Positions 1-20,531 of a stretch of DNA of 64,000 nt are shown here, one piece after another. The notes under the pieces were generated by a model. The model was given only the letters and a program-made list of their open reading frames with translations, ran no database searches and was not told the DNA's origin. Position numbers and translations under genes: made by a program. Numbering within the stretch: position 1 is the first letter of the stretch; each line of letters opens with the position of its first letter. Source of the stretch: Elysia chlorotica (Eukaryota; Mollusca; Gastropoda; Plakobranchidae); contig RQTK01000113.1 of the NCBI GenBank assembly GCA_003991915.1, positions 674,496 to 738,495 of the forward strand. Reading direction: 5' to 3'.

Positions 1-2197
1 TTTTTTTTAAAAACAATTTCTGACTCTGTGATATATCTATAGAAATGTTTAATAATATCAATGTGTTTTAAATATCATTGTTTTTCTAAGTTTTAATAAC
101 ATGTATTTATAACGACTATTTGTGTATAACCTTAAGAGCCTTTTATTATATTTCTATACAATGTTTTGCTTTAAAAAAAAAAAAAAAGTCATTTTAGGGA
201 ATTGTGTGTGTAAATGTTTTTTTTATCACTTTTGTGATTATGTTTAAAATTGCTGTTAAGCGCTTTTAAAATAACTTTTTTGTTTTTTAAAGCAAAAGAT
301 TGCAAATAAAGTCTATTGTCTCTCTAATGTCACAGAAGTCAACTTGTGCACTGAGGACTGGCGCCAGTCTGTTTTTTACGTATTTGTGCAGGTTGGTGAC
401 CTCAAAAATCGTGCAGACTCAGTGAAATGTTAGTGCTGCACTAAAGCTGAAAAAACGTCCTGCAGAGAAAAAGTTACTCGTCCGTTATCTGGAGCGTGGT
501 GGGAACGCTTGAAGAGAAAACATATTTTTTTTTGTGAAATCTATTGCTCGGACAAGCAGTATTTCGTTGTGAACGCGGTGCAAGTCTTGCAAAAATGAAA
601 AACTTAGTGACTAAATTGAACGAAGTAAAAAGGGTTTTTTTTTTGCACCCAAAGGATAACAGTGATTTATTTTCTATAATTATAATAGATATGACATCTT
701 CTTTTTTAATGGAGCTTTGCCTAAAATTGATATGGTAAAAACTTTTAAGCGACAGAAAATTCCACAAGAATGTGCGATTCATCATTAACGTGTCATAGAT
801 TTACGTGGTCATAATCTTAAGTTTATGCAAACACTCTATAATTACTCATTATGCGTTCCCAAACGGGTTTTCCACAGCTAGGTTTATCTATAAGTGAAAA
901 CATTTTAAATTTCTAAAGATGCTGAAAATGCATAATTTTCATTTTTACACTTGAAAGTCCCCCGTAAACATTTAGCTTGTTCCATCCAAAAACTTAACAA
1001 AAAAAATTGAGATAGAAAATCCAATGACGAATTAAAATTTAAAAGGCCAACTTTTTGGTATTTTAAAACCTTAGACGGGTGTCTAAATCTGCTATCCCTT
1101 TTTACTAGTCTAAGTGGCGTGAACAGAATGTCAAGGTATCTTAAAACTTGTCGTGAGTCTTCTTATTCTATACCCTACGACGGGTCGTGAGCTAACCACA
1201 ACGTTGCACTTACAGCCCTAAATCTTCAATAATTATGTCTCGAATACGGTGCAAATAAGTTAAACCTTCTATTCAAATTAATATGGAAATGAGACGTAGG
1301 CATATTCATTGACACTTGTGACACTAATACACAAAAAACTCTAAATAATTCAGTCGTGCATGAGATACATCTCCATACAGAAAAGTAAGACATTTCCATA
1401 AAATTTAATATGTTTTCTTGATTTTTAAAGCCTAGAGATTTAGTTTAGTCTGGGTCACAGAGCATTGCATTTTTTTTTGAATAATTATGCGCAGTACGAA
1501 TACCATTCATAATTAATGCTCTCTCTCTCTCTCTAAGTATTTTGCTGTTGGAACTTAGTAGTGTATTTTCATTTGTTTTAACTTACAGGTTTGCAGGTTT
1601 CGTTTTGTTTCAGTTATTTTGTTGAGATAAAGTTTCATTTTACATGATTAACCTTAATTTTTCTCTAGTTTTGGTAATGTTGTAGTAAAATACAATGTGC
1701 CTCTATCACAATCTTAGCACGCATAAAATATTGATAAACATTTAATACGGATAGCGAACTGGCGCAGGTAGAAGAGCTGATTCGAAACTGACTATTGGTA
1801 AAAAAGAAATATTATATTCAGCGCGATATCGTCCCAACTACTAAGTCGGTATCAGTATAATGTGACCGGTAGAGACAGAAGCCGTGGTATCCCAGCACTG
1901 TCTCTGTGTGGTAGCATGTAAAAGTGTCAGATGTTAGTATCGGGTCCCGTCCACAATAAAGCCTTGCTTTTAAAGTTGGACCTTAAGAAATTAACGTACT
2001 CACTCACTCACAGTTAACCGTACTTTATAGATTAAAAAAAGAACTCAAAAGCCTTTTTGTTAGAATCGCTTGATCTCAAACTTGATTAGCTGTACAATAA
2101 TTTGTTTTTTATTTCATCATGCAAGACAGCTAATAAAGATAGACGCTGTAACAGGCGAAGCAAGATATATGGATTCAAATATAGGCCAATAACTAAT
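1..2197. other. Non-coding stretch, possible 3' end of an upstream gene
   Basis: AT-rich sequence with no convincing exon. An AATAAA hexamer at 305-310 on the + strand could be the poly(A) signal of a gene whose body lies left of the window; this is only suggestive. A short (CT)n tract lies near 1520. Around 1830-1975 there is a SINE body (listed separately). Confidence 0.3.
1830..1975 (+). mobile_element. tRNA-derived SINE, body fragment
   Basis: Contains the family body words seen elsewhere in this window: a 'gtatcagtataatgtgacc' block, 'gagacagaag..gtggtatccc', then 'cagatgttagt' and 'gtccacaataaagcc'. It matches the second half of the more complete copies at 8088-8345 and 31797-32080 in the same orientation. 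The tRNA-like head is missing. Confidence 0.55.
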
Positions 2198-2229
2198 TTA
2201 TAACGAAAGGAAAAGACAAGGAGTAGTAT

Positions 2230-2505
2230 ATCTATCTAGATAACCCTTAGAGATGTACACATTCATTTTTTCCGTGCTGTGCCCTAGGAAATAAAAAGTA
2301 CTTAGGTCTACAGGCCTAGATCTAACTAGATAACCCTTAGATATGTACACGGTCATTTGTTCTGTTATGTGTCCTAGGAAATGAGAAATAGTTACACCTA
2401 CAGGCCTAGATCTAACTAGATAACCCTTAGATATGTACACGGTCATTTGTTCTGTTATGTGTCCTATTAAATGAGAAATAATTAGGTCTACAGATAACCT
2501 TTAGT
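2230..2505. repeat. 90-bp tandem repeat, about 3 copies
   Basis: The block 'ctagataacccttag' recurs at 2236, 2326 and 2416, exactly 90 bp apart, and a decayed fourth start lies near 2492. The repeat stands just upstream of the transporter's first coding exon. The frames it opens on the minus strand are a by-product of the repeat. Confidence 0.8.
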
Positions 2506-2692
2506 TGTTTCCGTGCTGTGTCGTAGAAAACAAGGAGTAGTAACAGACTTAGAGCTATCTAGACAACTTACTCCCAAGATATTTACACTTTGTCGCCGTA
2601 CAAGGCCATACCTTGGAGCCTCTATACTAACACCAATCACCAGTTTTAGTTTAAGCCTCCTGATTTCCTGTGGAACATACGGTCACACCATC

Positions 2693-11407
<8,715 letters not shown>

Positions 11408-11502
11408 TTTTTGGGTGCCTAGTAGAATAGGAAACAAATGGACAAAGACAAAACGCACATTGTTGTATGTATATGGATAAAGGTGAGAGATGGATACAGG
11501 TT

Positions 11503-11507
<5 letters not shown>

Positions 11508-11590
<83 letters not shown>
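11508..11590. repeat. (GA)n microsatellite in the transporter 3' UTR
   Basis: About 40 GA units, 100 nt after the stop codon at 11405-11407. Confidence 0.95.
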
Positions 11591-11594
<4 letters not shown>

Positions 11595-12050
11595 GGCAGT
11601 GTATGTGGGTAGGTGAGAGAAACAAGAAAAAGAGAGAGAACGAGAAACAGACATGCAGACAGGTAGACAGGTGAAAGGTAGGCGAAGTCCTTCTATACTG
11701 TTTTTACTATCGGCCATACTTAACAGTTTTTAACCAGCACTCGCAAAACCTGCAGGATTCTTCTTTTTTTTTTTTATCAATTTTGATATATCCTTTTACA
11801 ACCTGTATTACTTGCATTTTGTTAAAGTGCTGTCAAGGACTCTATACATGCTCTAGGTGCATATTCGTATGTCATTTGGAGTTTTAGAAGTCATCTGTGA
11901 TATTAGTAAAATTATTTTCTTTTCGTATCATGTCATTGTTTAGTTTAGTTTACAAGATCCCTGTACAGTTTTGCAATATGCTGTATTGAGATGGGTCTTC
12001 TTTGTGTCAAATATTGGAGAGTGAGCATTGGCAATATTATTTCTTTTGTG

Positions 12051-12056
12051 AATAAA
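12051..12056 (+). terminator. Poly(A) signal of the transporter gene
   Basis: AATAAA in an AT-rich context 644 nt after the stop codon. It is the first canonical hexamer on this strand that I see downstream of the last exon. Confidence 0.5.
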
Positions 12057-12059
12057 GCC

Positions 12060-14190
12060 TTTAATATTCAATATAACTATTTATAAGTTTTGTTTATGCT
12101 TAGCGGTGTTAAGTTATATAAACATGTTAAATGGAGTTCAAGGCCCAAGGATAGAACGTTCGTCTTTAAAATACAATTTTTATGTTCAATCCTCGCTGTG
12201 GTCGCCTATTCTTTTATTTTTATCTTTTTTTTGCATACAGTTTTACTCTTCTTGCCTATCAAAATGTCATTCATGAAGGTTGTATTTTCAAATATTGTAT
12301 ACAGTACTATTATAATGCCTCATTTTGTATGCCACATATTTAGGTATACATTTTTTTTTGTAAATCAAACAACATTTTTGTCATTGCTTTTCGTTTTCTT
12401 TGCTTTGGTTTTGAATTAAACATTGTGAAGAATTGGGATATTTCCATAGGGTTTGTCTGTACAAAAAGTATAGGTCCTGAGCTCAACACACTACCTATGC
12501 TGAAAACTTTTTTGTAAGTTGGTTAATAATTTTACTTATGTTATGTTCAATGGTAGTCATTCATCTAAAAGTTGTGGTACTGCTGGATGAAGTATTCGTA
12601 GTGATTACTGATTGTGGTTATGATATGAATAGTGGTGGTGGTAGTAATAAAATTGGAAGTTACGGCTACTGCGTTTATTTTCTGTTTGTTTTGTGTTTTT
12701 TTTGTTACAGTAGTTGCATTTTCCCCACACTAGCATACTGCTTTCATTAATGTACATATACGACCATTAAGCCTTATGTATATATATGTAACTGTAAATT
12801 ATAGCATAATAGTCCATAATTATATACTATTTATAATGAGACAAAAGTATGTAGTATCCACAGATAACACGAAAACAAACAAACTACTAACGTACCAAAT
12901 TACGATAAAGAGCCGAGCACAGACTTGAAAAGAGTAAATTTGAAGAATTAAAAATAGGAAAAAGTAAATCAATTAACTCACATTCGAAAATTAAATCAGA
13001 AACACCAAAAGTTTAGGTGAAAAACCTTTATTATTTTACATATCCCGGTTCATTTGCCGTTACATTTCTTTGGAATGGGTAGTTATAATATTTCACAACA
13101 ACAACAACAAAACATTGAAGTATCCTTACAAAATTGACAAGTGGGTGTAAATCATTACCACTTAACACATTGCTAAAATATGTATTGACATCAATTCCCT
13201 CTCACAATATCATGAAATCAAATTTAATAAGCTCCAGGATTAAACAATGAATAGAGTGCTGTCTTAAACCAAAACCATAAAAGTAGATAAATTGTTACGA
13301 AAAAAAAAAAGAGATCTATAAACAAATACGTATTGATTTTTTTGTTATGTTTTCCTTTTTCTTTTTTTTTTTCTTTTTTTTTGTTAATTTTTTAATTTCT
13401 TAAACATTTTTCAAAATGAGGTTCTTTTTTTTTAAGCTTACTTTTTCTTTTTTTCTTTTTTTTTTCTTTTTTGGTTAATTTTTTAATTTCTTAAACATTT
13501 TTCAAAATGAGTTTTGTATTTTTTTTCACATTTTTATCTTTATTCAATCTTTTTAAACTTTATGTTTGCTCATAATAGTTGATGTTTGAAAATCAAATTT
13601 ACAGTTGCAAACAAGTCCAAGCTTGCTGTAAACCGTATAGACACATGCTTGAAATAATACAATAAAACTTGGATCATTTGAATCAATTCACTACGTTTAC
13701 TGTTTTAATTTTTGTCTTAAAATATTTGAATTTAACTTTTGTTTTTTGATTTTGTACTTTTTTATTTTTTTTTAAGTGTTATCATTTTATTTTAGGTTAC
13801 TTTTTTCTTTTGTATTTTCTGAAACCTTTTTTTTTTTAATTTTTTTAATTAATGTACAATTATCATAAACAATATCTTACTGAAAATATAGTTAATACAA
13901 TGCATGCAGCTGAAATACAACGATGTTTACAATATTAAGTACGTCATATACTGAATGTAATACCTATTATTTTAAATTCCAGGATCCAGCTTATTTTTCA
14001 TGCCATTAATTATCTAGAAATAGGAGATAAAATCTCTCCTCATCCACCAGGTAACTAGGTATAATTATGTAGATCATGTAAATAGAATCATAGCTGACAC
14101 ATTATAGTGGCAAATCTTGTTAATTAATTGTCCATGTTGTAGTGAATATAACAGAACAATTAAATCGGTGACAAAGACTTTATCATTTGT
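12060..14190. other. AT-rich intergenic sequence, no gene seen
   Basis: Long T-runs and A-runs with no supported exon. A block with 'tttttggttaattttttaat' and 'aaacatttttcaaaatgag' occurs twice about 90 bp apart (near 13380-13420 and 13470-13510), a small tandem duplication. Confidence 0.5.
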
Positions 14191-14318
14191 GTATACATGA
14201 CAAATGATAAAGATAATCCGCATTTAAACAGAGTAAGATAATATAAGATAATAAAATGTACAGTTATACTATCTTATGCTGTTTAAATGCGGGTTATCTT
14301 TATCATTGTTCATGTATA
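14191..14318. repeat. Foldback hairpin (inverted repeat)
   Basis: Left arm 14191-14240 and right arm 14270-14318 are near-perfect reverse complements. The left carries 'gataatccgcatttaaacag' and the right 'ctgtttaaatgcgggttatc'. The loop is about 30 nt and AT-rich. The form resembles a small foldback element or MITE; no flanking duplication was recognised. Confidence 0.75.
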
Positions 14319-16500
14319 TTTTATGTATTCCATGAATCTTTAAATGTACACATTATCATTTAAACACTAGCCGGAGCCTTAAACATAATCAAAATGGTTG
14401 CAAATAACCCAATACTACCTTCGTTTTCGACTAATCGCGAAGTGGCATCCGAAAGCTTCCATCTACACCCTTTTCGCTTAAAAGAAAAACGCAATAAAAA
14501 GTGCTATCAAGACTTTCAATGATTTTATGTCTTGGTCATTAGTCCTACTGCCTCTTTAATTTTATAAACAAGCTTGCATTCTAAACCCCTTATTGGTTCT
14601 TTTGTTTATATAGAAGCGTATTATGCTGTTTTCTCTAAATAGCAAATAGACACGTGTTAATGTCACCTTGGCTAATGTTTAAGACCTTAAAACTTTTTGA
14701 GCATCCAAAAAATTAAACAAATATTGAACCTTTCCTTCAAATATCTAAATGTCAGTAACCATGTCTTATAAGGCACACATAAAGTTATTCCAGTATAGTA
14801 ACAAGTTGTGTCCAGGTAGTGAATCTTCAGGGCGGGATAATCCACTGGATGGTGTCCACCTTACTAAAGTTCAGGGCGGGATATCCACTGGATGGTGTCC
14901 ACCTTACTAATTCAGGGCAGGATAATCCACTGGATGATGTCCACCTTACTAATGTCCAGGGCGGATAATCCATAGAACAATGTCTAGGATACTAAATGTT
15001 CATGACAGGATAATCCACTGGATGGTGTCCACCTTACTAATGTTCAGGGCAGGATAATCCACTGGATGGTGTCCACCTTACTAATGTCCAGAATATTTGT
15101 AATATTATTTATTTTTTTTATATCAAATATGCTATTTTTGTTTCTTATTATGCTGCATATGCGCACTTTCAAATGAATAAGACAATTTAAGATAATAAAA
15201 AGTACAGTTACACTATCTTATTCTGTTTAAATGCGGGTTATCTTTATCATTGTTCATGTATATGTTATGTATTCCGTGAATCTTTAAATGTACACATTAT
15301 TATTTAAACACTAGCCGGAGCCTAAAACATAATCAAAATGGTTGCAAAAAAACAAAAACAATACTACCTTCGTTTGCGACTAATCGCGAAGTGGCATCCG
15401 GAAGCTTTCATCTACACCCTTTTCGCTTATAAGAAAAACGCAATAAAAAGTTCTATCAAGACTTTCACTGATTTATGTCTTGGTCATTAGTCCTACCGCC
15501 TCTTTAATTTTATAAACGAGCTTGCATCCTAAACCCCTTATTGGTTCTTTTGTTTATATAGAAGAGAACTATTTTATTTTTTTCTAAATAGCAAATAGAC
15601 ACGTGTTAAGGTCACCTTTGCTAATGTTTAAGACCTTCAAACTGTTTGGGCATCCAACAAATTAAACAAATATTCAACCTTTTTTTCAAATATCTAGATG
15701 TCAGTAACTATGTCTTATAAGGCACATAAAAAGTATAGTAACAATTTGTGTGTCGGTTGTGAATCTTCAGGGCAGGATAATCCACTGGATAGTGTCCACC
15801 TTACTAATGTTCAGGGCAGGATAATCCACTGGATGGTGTCCACCTTACTAATTCAGGGCAGGATAATCCACTGGATGGTGTCCACCNNNNNNNNNNNNNN
15901 NNNNNNNNNNNNNNNNNNNNNNNNNNNNNNNNNNNNNNNNNNNNNNNNNNNNNNNNNNNNNNNNNNNNNNNNNNNNNNNNNNNNNNNNNNNNNNNNNNNN
16001 NNNNNNNNNNNNNNNNNNNNNNNNNNNNNNNNNNNNNNNNNNNNNNNNNNNNNNNNNNNNNNNNNNNNNNNNNNNNNNNNNNNNNNNNNNNNNNNNNNNN
16101 NNNNNNNNNNNNNNNNNNNNNNNNNNNNNNNNNNNNNNNNNNNNNNNNNNNNNNNNNNNNNNNNNNNNNNNNNNNNNNNNNNNNNNNNNNNNNNNNNNNN
16201 NNNNNNNNNNNNNNNNNNNNNNNNNNNNNNNNNNNNNNNNNNNNNNNNNNNNNNNNNNNNNNNNNNNNNNNNNNNNNNNNNNNNNNNNNNCCACTGGATG
16301 GTGTCCACCCTACTAATGTTCAGGGCAGGATAATCCACTGGATGGTGTCCCGGTTTAATGTTCAGGGCAGGATAATCCACTGGATGGTGTCCACCTTACT
16401 AAGGTTCAGGGCAGGATAATCCATAGGACAATGTCCAAGGTGTTCACGGCAAGATAATCCACTGGATGGTGTCCAGGATACTCAACCCAGGACATTAATA
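14240..16500. repeat. Tandem segmental duplication, about 944-bp period, with a 44-bp minisatellite
   Basis: The stretch from 'gtttaaatgcgggttatctt' at 14281 recurs at 15225 with a few percent divergence over roughly 600 bp. Each copy ends in a minisatellite whose unit of about 44 bp contains 'aatccactggatggtgtcca'. Arrays lie at 14818-15095 and 15765-16490. Only the right arm of the 14191-14318 hairpin is complete in the second copy. Confidence 0.85.
15887..16290. other. Assembly gap (404 N) inside the minisatellite
   Basis: Run of N flanked on both sides by the 44-bp minisatellite, so the missing sequence is most likely more of the same repeat. Open frames across it are meaningless. Confidence 0.98.
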
Positions 16501-16514
16501 GAGCTCTCCGTATT

Positions 16515-17724
16515 TCAACAGTTGTTAAGCTCAAGCATCATGTTTCTTCTGGCCCTGGTCTGCATGCGGGGTACCGGGATATCCTGATTAAAGGGAAGGC
16601 AAACATTTCTCTTAATGGGCTTCTTTTTAGGAGCTAATGCGTCTGTCACAGGCTCCATGTCTTCCTTGTTGAAGACAAGCTTTTTGGCACAATCCAACTC
16701 ATCGTGAAGGGTTTTCCTAAGGACAGGTTTTCTTGATCTGAGCTTTTTAGGAGCCAAGGCTTCTGTCACAGGCTCCGTATCTTCACTGTTGAATTCAAGC
16801 TTTTTGGCACAATCCAACTCATCGTGAAGGCTTTCCCTGGCGACAAGTTCTCTTGATCTGTGCTTTTTGGGAGCCAAGGCGTTCGTCACACGCTCCATGT
16901 CTTCACTGTTGAATTCAAGCTTTTTGGCACAATCCAACTCATCGTGAAGGGTTTTTCTGAGGACAGGTTTTATTGATCTGAGCTTTTTAGGAGCCAAGGC
17001 GTTCGTCACAGGCTCCATGTCTTCCATGTTAAAGACAAGCTTTTTGGCACAATCCAACTCATCTTGAAGGGTTTCCCTTATTGCAGATTTTCTTGATCTG
17101 TGCTTTTTAGGAGCCAAGGCTTCTGTCACAGGCTCCATATCTTCCTTGTTAAAGACAAGCTTTTTGGCACAATTCAACTCATCGTGGAGGGTTTCAATGA
17201 GGGCAGGTTTTCTTGACCCCTTCTTTTTAGGAGCCAAGGCTTCTGTTACAGGCTCCATGTCTCCCTTGTTGAATTCAAGCTTTTTGGCACAATCCAACTC
17301 AGATTTTCTTGATGTAAGCTTTTTTGGAGCCAAGGCTTTTGTCACAGGTTCCAGGTGTCCCTTGTTGAATTCAAGCTTTTTGGCACAATCCAACTCATCG
17401 TGAGGGCTTTCCCTGGCTACAGATTTTCTTGATCTGTGCTTTTTAGGAGCCAAGGCTTCTGTGGCGGGCTCTGTGTTTTGTTCATCATTGAATGTGAGTT
17501 GCCTCGCACAATTTGCTTCGTCCTGGAGACTTTTTCTGACTACACGGCGACTCTGTGGCTTTTTGACTAGGGCACAAGGACAAGTACGGACAGGTCCTAG
17601 TGGGTCCTGGTACTGTGGGAACAGAGACCGGACACAGATGGGCTCATCCTGCAGGCTGGGTCTGGCATTGGGACCGGACACTGGTCGCCGCTTGACGGGA
17701 GTTGGGGGGCACACGGGGGTAGTT
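16515..17724 (-). CDS. Last exon of a gene for a 40-residue repeat protein with candidate cyclin-docking motifs (partial)
   Basis: Unrecognised protein. About 400 codons are open and end at 16515. On the minus strand, a polypyrimidine tract and 'ccctacag' precede 17724, a good splice acceptor. The first Met-like codon of the frame is GTG, so the true start lies in upstream exons to the right. The exon encodes eight repeats of about 40 residues with the consensus DELDCAKKLEFN, an EPVTEALAPKK block and a basic RSRK end. One repeat is shortened by about 12 residues. Each unit has a KKLEF/KKLVF motif resembling the R/K-x-L-x-F cyclin-docking motif, and TPVKRR near the exon start fits a CDK phosphorylation site. 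A nuclear cell-cycle substrate is a guess from motifs only. The C-terminus is basic (MQTRARRNMM). Confidence 0.65.
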
Positions 17725-17760
17725 CTGTAGGGAGAAAGGTTGGGGAGATATAGTTAGTGA
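17725..17760 (-). promoter_or_regulatory. Splice acceptor and polypyrimidine tract of the repeat-protein exon
   Basis: Reverse complement reads a pyrimidine-rich run (ccccaacctttctccctacag) ending in AG at 17726-17725. The codons directly after it stay in the frame of the repeat protein (T-T-P-V-C-P-P-T-P). Confidence 0.6.
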
Positions 17761-18057
17761 TATGTGTTTTACATGGAGATTGGGTTACGCATGGCGGAAT
17801 TTATAGGAAGACAAGGCAATGAAGAATATCGTTTAGCCTATATCCCATTTAGTAGTGTTATGGGACACTCGGGTGGTTCTCTGATAGTAGTGTTATGGGA
17901 CACTCGGGGTGGTTCTCTGGGGAGAGAGGTTGAGTATACAGTTTATATATACTGTTTTACAATGGAGATTAGGTAACATATGGTGGTTTTTCTGTTGGGA
18001 TAAAGGTTTTGTGGAGTACACTTAATATTATTTACTTTTATGGAGTTTGTGTGACAC

Positions 18058-18945
18058 ATGGTGGGATGCTTCTGTGTAGAGAGATATTGTGTAGAGTAAG
18101 GTTGATATCTTATGTAGTAGTGTTACTTTTAGAGAGATTGTGTAGAATAAGGTTGATATCTTATGTATGTGTGTAACTGATAGAGAGATTGTGTAGAATA
18201 TGGTTGATATCATATGTATGTGTGTAACTGTTCGAGAGATTGTGTAGAGTAAGGTTGATATCTTATGTAGTATGTGTGTAACTGTTCAAGAGATTGTGTA
18301 GAGTAAGGTTGATATCATATGTATGTGTGTAACTGATAGAGAGATTGTGTAGAGTAAGGTTGATATCTTATGTATGTGTGTAACTGATAGAGAGATTGTG
18401 TAGAGTAAGGTTGATATCCTATGTATGTGTGTAACTGTTCGAGAGATTGTGTAGAGTAAGGTTGATATCATATGTATGTGTGTAACTGATAGTGATAGAG
18501 AGATTGTGTGGAATAAGGTTGATATCATATGTATGTGTGTAACTGATAGTGATAGATAGATTGTGTAGAATAAGGTTGATATCTTATGTATGTGTGTAAG
18601 TGATAGAGAGATTGTGTAGAATATGGTTGATATCTTATGTATGTGTGTTACTGATAGAGAGATTGTGTAGAGTAAGGTTGATATCTTATGTAGTAGTGTT
18701 ACTTTTAGAGAGATTGTGTAGAGTAAGGTTGATATCTTATGTAGTAGTGTTACCTTTAGAGAGATTGTGTAGAGTAAGGTTGATATCTTAATATGTAGTA
18801 CTGTTACTGTTCGAGATATTGTGTAGAGTAAGGTTGATATCTTATGTAGTAGTGTTACTTTTAGAGAGATTGTGTAGAGTAAGGTTGATATCTTATGTAG
18901 TAGTGTTACTTTTAGAGAGATTGTGTAGAGTAAGGTTGATATCTA
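18058..18945. repeat. Minisatellite, about 53-58-bp unit, about 16 copies
   Basis: Unit contains 'agagattgtgtagagtaagg' followed by 'ttgatatcttatgta' and either 'tgtgtgtaactgatag' or 'gtagtgttacttttag'. Two sub-types alternate along the array. It probably lies in an intron of the minus-strand repeat-protein gene. Confidence 0.9.
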
Positions 18946-18949
18946 AACA

Positions 18950-19805
18950 CACGGGGATATTTCTGTGGGGATAACGATTGGGAAGAAAAGACATAGTTTC
19001 ATGTGTGGAGAATGTGAGTGGTTATACACGGGGATATTTCTATGGGAAGAAAGATTGCAAACAGCGCATTTAAATCATCAGTTATGTGCGTAAATAGGAT
19101 TTATCTGAGAGACAGAGAGAGAGACAGAGAGAGACAGAGAGAGATAGAGAGAGAGAAGGAGAGAGAGAGATTAGGCCCTTGTAATGTTACTAATTCGAAA
19201 TTCCCTTTAAAACAAGTAAATTGGAAAACAAACATAAATAAAAACAAAAGATGCGGGAAAATTGGGACATTGCAATAACATTCGCATCTCTCTCAGAAAC
19301 GAAATAATTGAGAACCACAAACAATTATAGTAAAAGTAGATTTAGTGGGGTTGTACGAGATTGAAAACAATACAAAGCACATAAACTTTGAGCCTTAAAA
19401 ATTCATCAGGCAAAAAAGTAGAGACAAGATAAAGAGGTCACAACTCAATATGTTTCAATAATACAGGGTAGTTTACATTGAGTGGACAAAAAGCAGGTGA
19501 CAAATACTTATATGGATTAGTGAGGAAAATACTAATAAGATGGACAATTAAAGAAAGAGACAGAAAAAAGACCGAGAAGAAGGATGAGGGCAAAGAGGTG
19601 GTCAATGGACTGATAGACAGATTTAAAGAACAACAATTATTAGTAACTAATTGTATGCTAAATGGAAAAAGAAAGTATTTTACTAGGTTATAAGTTTCAG
19701 TAATGGTAGAGTCTAAATCAAGTGAATAATACAGAGTAATTACTTGAATTACAACAACAAAAAATATTTCGGGTGAATCTTGAATTTTTATCTGTTGAGT
19801 TTTCA

Positions 19806-19836
<31 letters not shown>

Positions 19837-20467
19837 CTGTGTGTGTGCTAAACAAATAATTAATAATGAGTTTTTTTTTCGTCGCAAATTCATAAGTTAG
19901 TCATCAGCTTTTAAATTTTTTTATTTATTTTACTCATTCTGTTTCCAAAAGGGCAAGCTACAAAAATGTAAACTTGCTTATTTCGTTTTTGAAAAGATGA
20001 CCCAAAAGCAAAGATTGACCAATATAGTAATTATATAGCAATAATTAGATCTCTGTGAGAAGTTAATCAAGTTAACAAAACGATAAACTGAGTTTCGCAA
20101 ATATTTAATTATAAATAAAATAATTCTGAAACTTAGTAAGACATAATTATCGTTTCAAGTTATAGCAAAAACACTACGGACATGATCAATGCTATAATCT
20201 CCAATCATCTTGAGATATCGTGGATTAGGAAGGCAAGTGATTTGACTCGAGGATCGGGTAAATTTATCATTGCAAGAATGTTAGGTAACATGCTAGGTAA
20301 TAATTCAAGAAAGGGCAAAGAGAATAATCAAACAAACGCTTCGTGAAAAAATAAAATTACCCAAACAAACAAGTAGGTAAATGCTACTTAAACAAGGTTG
20401 GGCAAGAGAAAGTAACATATTTATACATGTAGGAATATTATATAGATTTATAGACAGACAGACAAAC

Positions 20468-20531
<64 letters not shown>

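Noticed and set aside
15698..16380. Frames across 404 N
   Set aside because: Built from unknown bases and minisatellite sequence.
19478..19693. 71-codon frame with charged residues
   Set aside because: AT-rich intergenic stretch, no homology or splice context recognised.
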